Shown here: one piece after another, positions 61,370 to 64,000 of the stretch
Numbering within the stretch: position 1 is the first letter of the stretch
How the letters are laid out: each line of letters begins with the position of its first letter
Source of the DNA: Phycisphaeraceae bacterium
GTDB taxonomy: Bacteria > Planctomycetota > Phycisphaerae > Phycisphaerales > SM1A02
Length of the DNA: 64,000 nt
NCBI GenBank assembly: GCA_019636755.1
Contig: JAHBWZ010000004.1
Coordinates: 248,001-312,000, forward strand
Direction: 5' to 3'
Translations under genes and position numbers: made by a program
Notes under the pieces: model-generated
The model's database searches: none
Seen by the model: the letters and a program-made list of their open reading frames with translations, nothing else
Told to the model about the DNA's origin: nothing

Positions 61370-62260
61370 TCAGCAGCCGGCGGAGGCGAGCGCGGCCGGC
61401 CGCAGGACCGTCGGCCACGCGCTCAGGGTCACCTCGCCACCGGGCTCGACCAGCACCAGGTGATTCGCGGGGATCATCGACCAGCCCGGATCGTCGCTCA
61501 GGCGCTCGCTGGAGACGATCACCGCGCCGCGTCCCGCCTCGGGCATCACCATGCGGCAGACGCCCTCCTCGCAGACGTAGCGCCGTCCGCTGTGCACGTA
61601 GAGCGACTCTGCGTGCGCCGGGTCGTCCGTCGTGACGCGGCACGCGGCCGCGGCGTCTCCGTTGGAGATGGCGATGTTGAGGTAACTCGGCTCGTCGACC
61701 CCGGCGGACCGGGCGATCGAGAGCGCCTCGTCCACGCCGGCGACCAGCGCCGCCGCCAGGTCCCGGGCATCGTGCGCGGGATGGTGGGCGAGATGGTCGA
61801 TGACGAGCGCGAAGAGGTGCTCCGAGTCCGTGGTGCCCCGGACGACGTTGAACGCCTCATCGCCGAGCCGACCGAGCACGGCGCGCCGGATGGCGCTGAA
61901 TCCGCCCAGGTCTCCGTTGTGCATGAATGCGTACGGGCCGCTGGTGAACGGATGGCAGTTCGACTCGGAGACGTCCGTGGCCTGCGTCGCGGCGCGGACA
62001 TGCGCCAGGATGCAGTGGCTGCGCGTCACCCGCGCCAGGTCCAGCAGGTTCCGGTTGTTCCATGCGGGCGAGACCGAACGGAACGTGGCGGGCTGGTGCG
62101 AGAGGTCCGGGACGTACCACGTGATGCCGAAGCCGTCGCCGTTGAGCGGCTCCTCGCGCTCGCGGGCCTGGACGCTCTGCCGGATGAGCGAGTGCGATGG
62201 TTCCAGCAGCAGCGACGAGACGGTGAGGGGCGGCCCCAGGTACAGCACGAATCGGCACAT
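61370..62260 (-). CDS. Class II glutamine amidotransferase (EgtC/YafJ-like)
   Basis: A 296-residue protein starting MCRFVLYLGPPLTVSSLLLE, so Cys2 becomes the N-terminal nucleophile after Met removal. Other Ntn blocks are NGDGFGITWYVPDLSHQPAT, HVRAATQATDVSESNCHPF, FMHNGDLGGFSAIRR and TDSEHLFALVIDHL. This matches the stand-alone class II amidotransferases related to EgtC and YafJ. No ergothioneine genes are near, so the acceptor is unknown. Confidence 0.9.
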   Translation of the reverse strand: MCRFVLYLGPPLTVSSLLLEPSHSLIRQSVQAREREEPLNGDGFGITWYVPDLSHQPATFRSVSPAWNNRNLLDLARVTRSHCILAHVRAATQATDVSESNCHPFTSGPYAFMHNGDLGGFSAIRRAVLGRLGDEAFNVVRGTTDSEHLFALVIDHLAHHPAHDARDLAAALVAGVDEALSIARSAGVDEPSYLNIAISNGDAAAACRVTTDDPAHAESLYVHSGRRYVCEEGVCRMVMPEAGRGAVIVSSERLSDDPGWSMIPANHLVLVEPGGEVTLSAWPTVLRPAALASAGC

Positions 62261-62405
62261 GGTCGGGCGGGCTCCGAGGTGGGGCGGGTTCACAGGAATC
62301 GGCCGGGTCCCGGCCGTGGATGAGCGGCGCGCCCGGCCGGCACACGCCGCCGGTTGCGCCGGGACGGTCGTGCGTCCTCGGCAGGGGTCGGGTCCGGGAA
62401 CCGTG

Positions 62406-64000
62406 TCACCGCATCGTCCGGGACGGCGCCACCCCGCACACCGTCTCCAGGATGTAGAGCGTGAAGAGGTTCACCGTGACCTCGACGGTCCCGTCGAAGG
62501 TCCAGTCGCCGGACTGGTGGTTGTGTCCGATCTCGTGGTACGGGCCCCAGCCGTGATCGCCGAGGTCCGCCAGGTCCGTCATGAACGCCGCGGCGTCCAG
62601 GTGCGTCATGATCGGATAGCCGCTGTGCATGTACCCGGCGGAGATCTGCCGGTCCGTGACGATGCGCTCCGGTCGCCGCCGCGCCCTGGGGATGGTCGCC
62701 AGGTCCGCGGCCGCATCCATCACGCGCTGCCGGTGACGCATCAGGCGTGACGGCTCCGTGATGCGGCGCGTCGACGGCGCCTTCGATCTCCAGGACCAGC
62801 GCGCCGCCGGAGGCCTGCCCCGGGACCTCGACGTAGAGCAGCCCGCCGAAGGGACTGGCGACCTGGAGTCTCTCGCCGGTCATCGGCCACGACTGCGTGA
62901 TGCGCGGCACACGCTCCCACCGCTCCAGATGCCAGAGTTCGTCCGAGTGCGCACCGATCCGGAGGCTCAGACCGGTCGGCGCGCGTCCCTCGCGCACGTG
63001 CACGACGACCTGGTCGCCCGGCGCCGCGTAGAGCGCGGTCGACTGCCAGTCCGGGATAGCCGGATCAACGGCGACCATGCGGCGGACGCGCGGCGCGGCC
63101 GGCGGAACCTCACCGGGGAAGTCCCGCGCGGCGGCATGCGCGCGGATCCGCTCCGGCGGCAGCCGCTCCAGTTCGCCCACCGCGTAGGCGCCGAGCGCCC
63201 GCTCCAGCACCTGGTCGCGCTGCAGCGGCCGCGCCGCGGTGGGCACGATGTCCGCGCGGCGCTCGCGCAGGATCGCCTGAAGCCGCGGCCGGAGCACCGT
63301 GTCGACGGCGGGCAGCGCCGCGGCCGCGTGTTCCAGGGTGCGGCCCGCCTGGCGGGCACCGGCCCGTGAAAGCCCGGCGTGCGCCGCATCGCCGGCAGTC
63401 AGCAGGTCCAGCGCGTCGCCGCCGTGCAGGACCGGATCCACCGGATCCGGTGCACCCTCGCCGACCAGGAAGCGCTGCGCCCCCGTCGCGCCCGCATACC
63501 CGTCCGTGAACACCAGTCCGGCGGGCGCCAGGATCTCGTTGAGCGGATGATCCGGGACCGGCCGCCGATGGATCTGCGCCCAGCCCCACGGACAGGAGAA
63601 GCAGAGGAACCCGCCGCCCTGCTCCACGAACCGCCGGATGGCGGCACGTTCACGGGCATCGGGATCGGTCAGGCCGCAGACCAGGACATCCAGTCGACCG
63701 CCATCGAGCAGGTCTGCCAGCGCGCGCCGGTCCGTGATCACCATGGACGAGGCGCCCGTCTCCGGGACGAGTGGCGCGAGGTCGCTCGCCAGCAGCCCGA
63801 CGCGCCGCGTGGCGCCCGGCGCCGGTCCGGAGGCGCCTTCGCCGGCCCACCGGATGGCATTGGCGAGAAGACGCCCGGTGTCGAATCGCTGCGCCGCGTC
63901 CATGGTTCCGTAGTCGTGTGCGAAGGCGACGACACGACCGCGACCAAGCGCGCCGGCGCCGACGATCGGAAGGTGCGCCTCGCCGGCGCGCCCGACGACC
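62406..64000 (-). pseudogene. M60-type (enhancin-like) metallopeptidase gene, internally deleted, frameshifted and truncated
   Basis: The gene enters from beyond the right edge (frame open to 64000: GEAHLPIVGAGALGRGRVVA). It encodes a ThuA/GATase-like N-domain and a linker up to LVLEIEGAVDAP near 62760. There the frame changes. The next recognisable part, RITEPSRLMRHRQRVMDAAA, continues in another frame with ISAGYMHSGYPI and the zinc motif in GPYHEIGHNHQSGDWTF and EVTVN. From family knowledge about 45 residues are missing at the break. The part that normally follows the zinc site is cut by a stop at 62406-62408. The gene is therefore decayed; a sequencing slip alone does not explain the missing segment. 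Confidence 0.7.

Overview
The window looks like a chromosomal segment of a high-GC planctomycete, most likely of class Phycisphaerae. Three things point there. Two secreted proteins (stops at 47153 and 57100, minus strand) end in paired dockerin-like repeats of the form D-L-D-G-D-x-x-V-x-x-x-D-L-L-x-L-L-x-x-W. One exported protein (25158-25811) ends in a PEP-CTERM type sorting signal. One membrane protein (51348-52118) ends in the small CxxC...CxxC zinc ribbon that is frequent in this group. This assignment rests on family knowledge, not on a database search.

Region 1 (1-1235) is the end of an amidohydrolase-family gene. Region 2 (about 1.9-21.6 kb) is accessory DNA, visibly less GC-rich than the right half and full of mobile-element traces. 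It contains, in order: a large protein joining a PD-(D/E)XK nuclease-like domain to a VWA domain; an integron-type attC site (3904-3994) directly in front of a small cassette-like gene; an IS630-type element; a 342-bp exact copy of the 3' end of a toxin-immunity gene; a PIN-like gene; a DUF2924 / broken serine recombinase / Hint-domain operon; a secreted polymorphic toxin with its immunity gene; a four-gene copper-resistance operon; and a decayed IS256-type element. Two 25-bp direct repeats (7710 and 20040) bracket the part from the DUF2924 module to the copper operon and may be the ends of an integrated island.

Region 3 (21.9-30.3 kb) holds small, loosely packed genes: lipoproteins, a VOC protein, a PEP-CTERM protein, two small membrane proteins, two AlkD-like DNA alkylation repair proteins and a DUF6958-like protein. 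They are separated by long stretches that appear to contain no genes.

Region 4 (30.8-64 kb) is dense, high-GC core DNA: cytochrome c oxidase subunit III; a Ser/Thr kinase with a C-terminal CHASE2 sensor in an operon with two paralogous secreted proteins; DoxX; an anti-sigma/ECF sigma pair; a haem-binding DUF3365-like lipoprotein; an M50 site-2 protease; tRNA-Leu(UAA); a tricorn-type protease divergent from moaA; two giant repeat proteins with dockerin-like ends; a transglutaminase-like protein; a FlaA1/CapD-type nucleotide-sugar dehydratase; dUTPase; a class II glutamine amidotransferase; and a decayed M60 metallopeptidase gene running off the right edge.

The least ordinary parts are the cassette and toxin neighbourhood (1.9-14.5 kb). 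There an attC-like site, an IS630 insertion, twin hairpin repeats and a duplicated immunity-gene tail meet, and several genes have no clear described counterpart that I know of.
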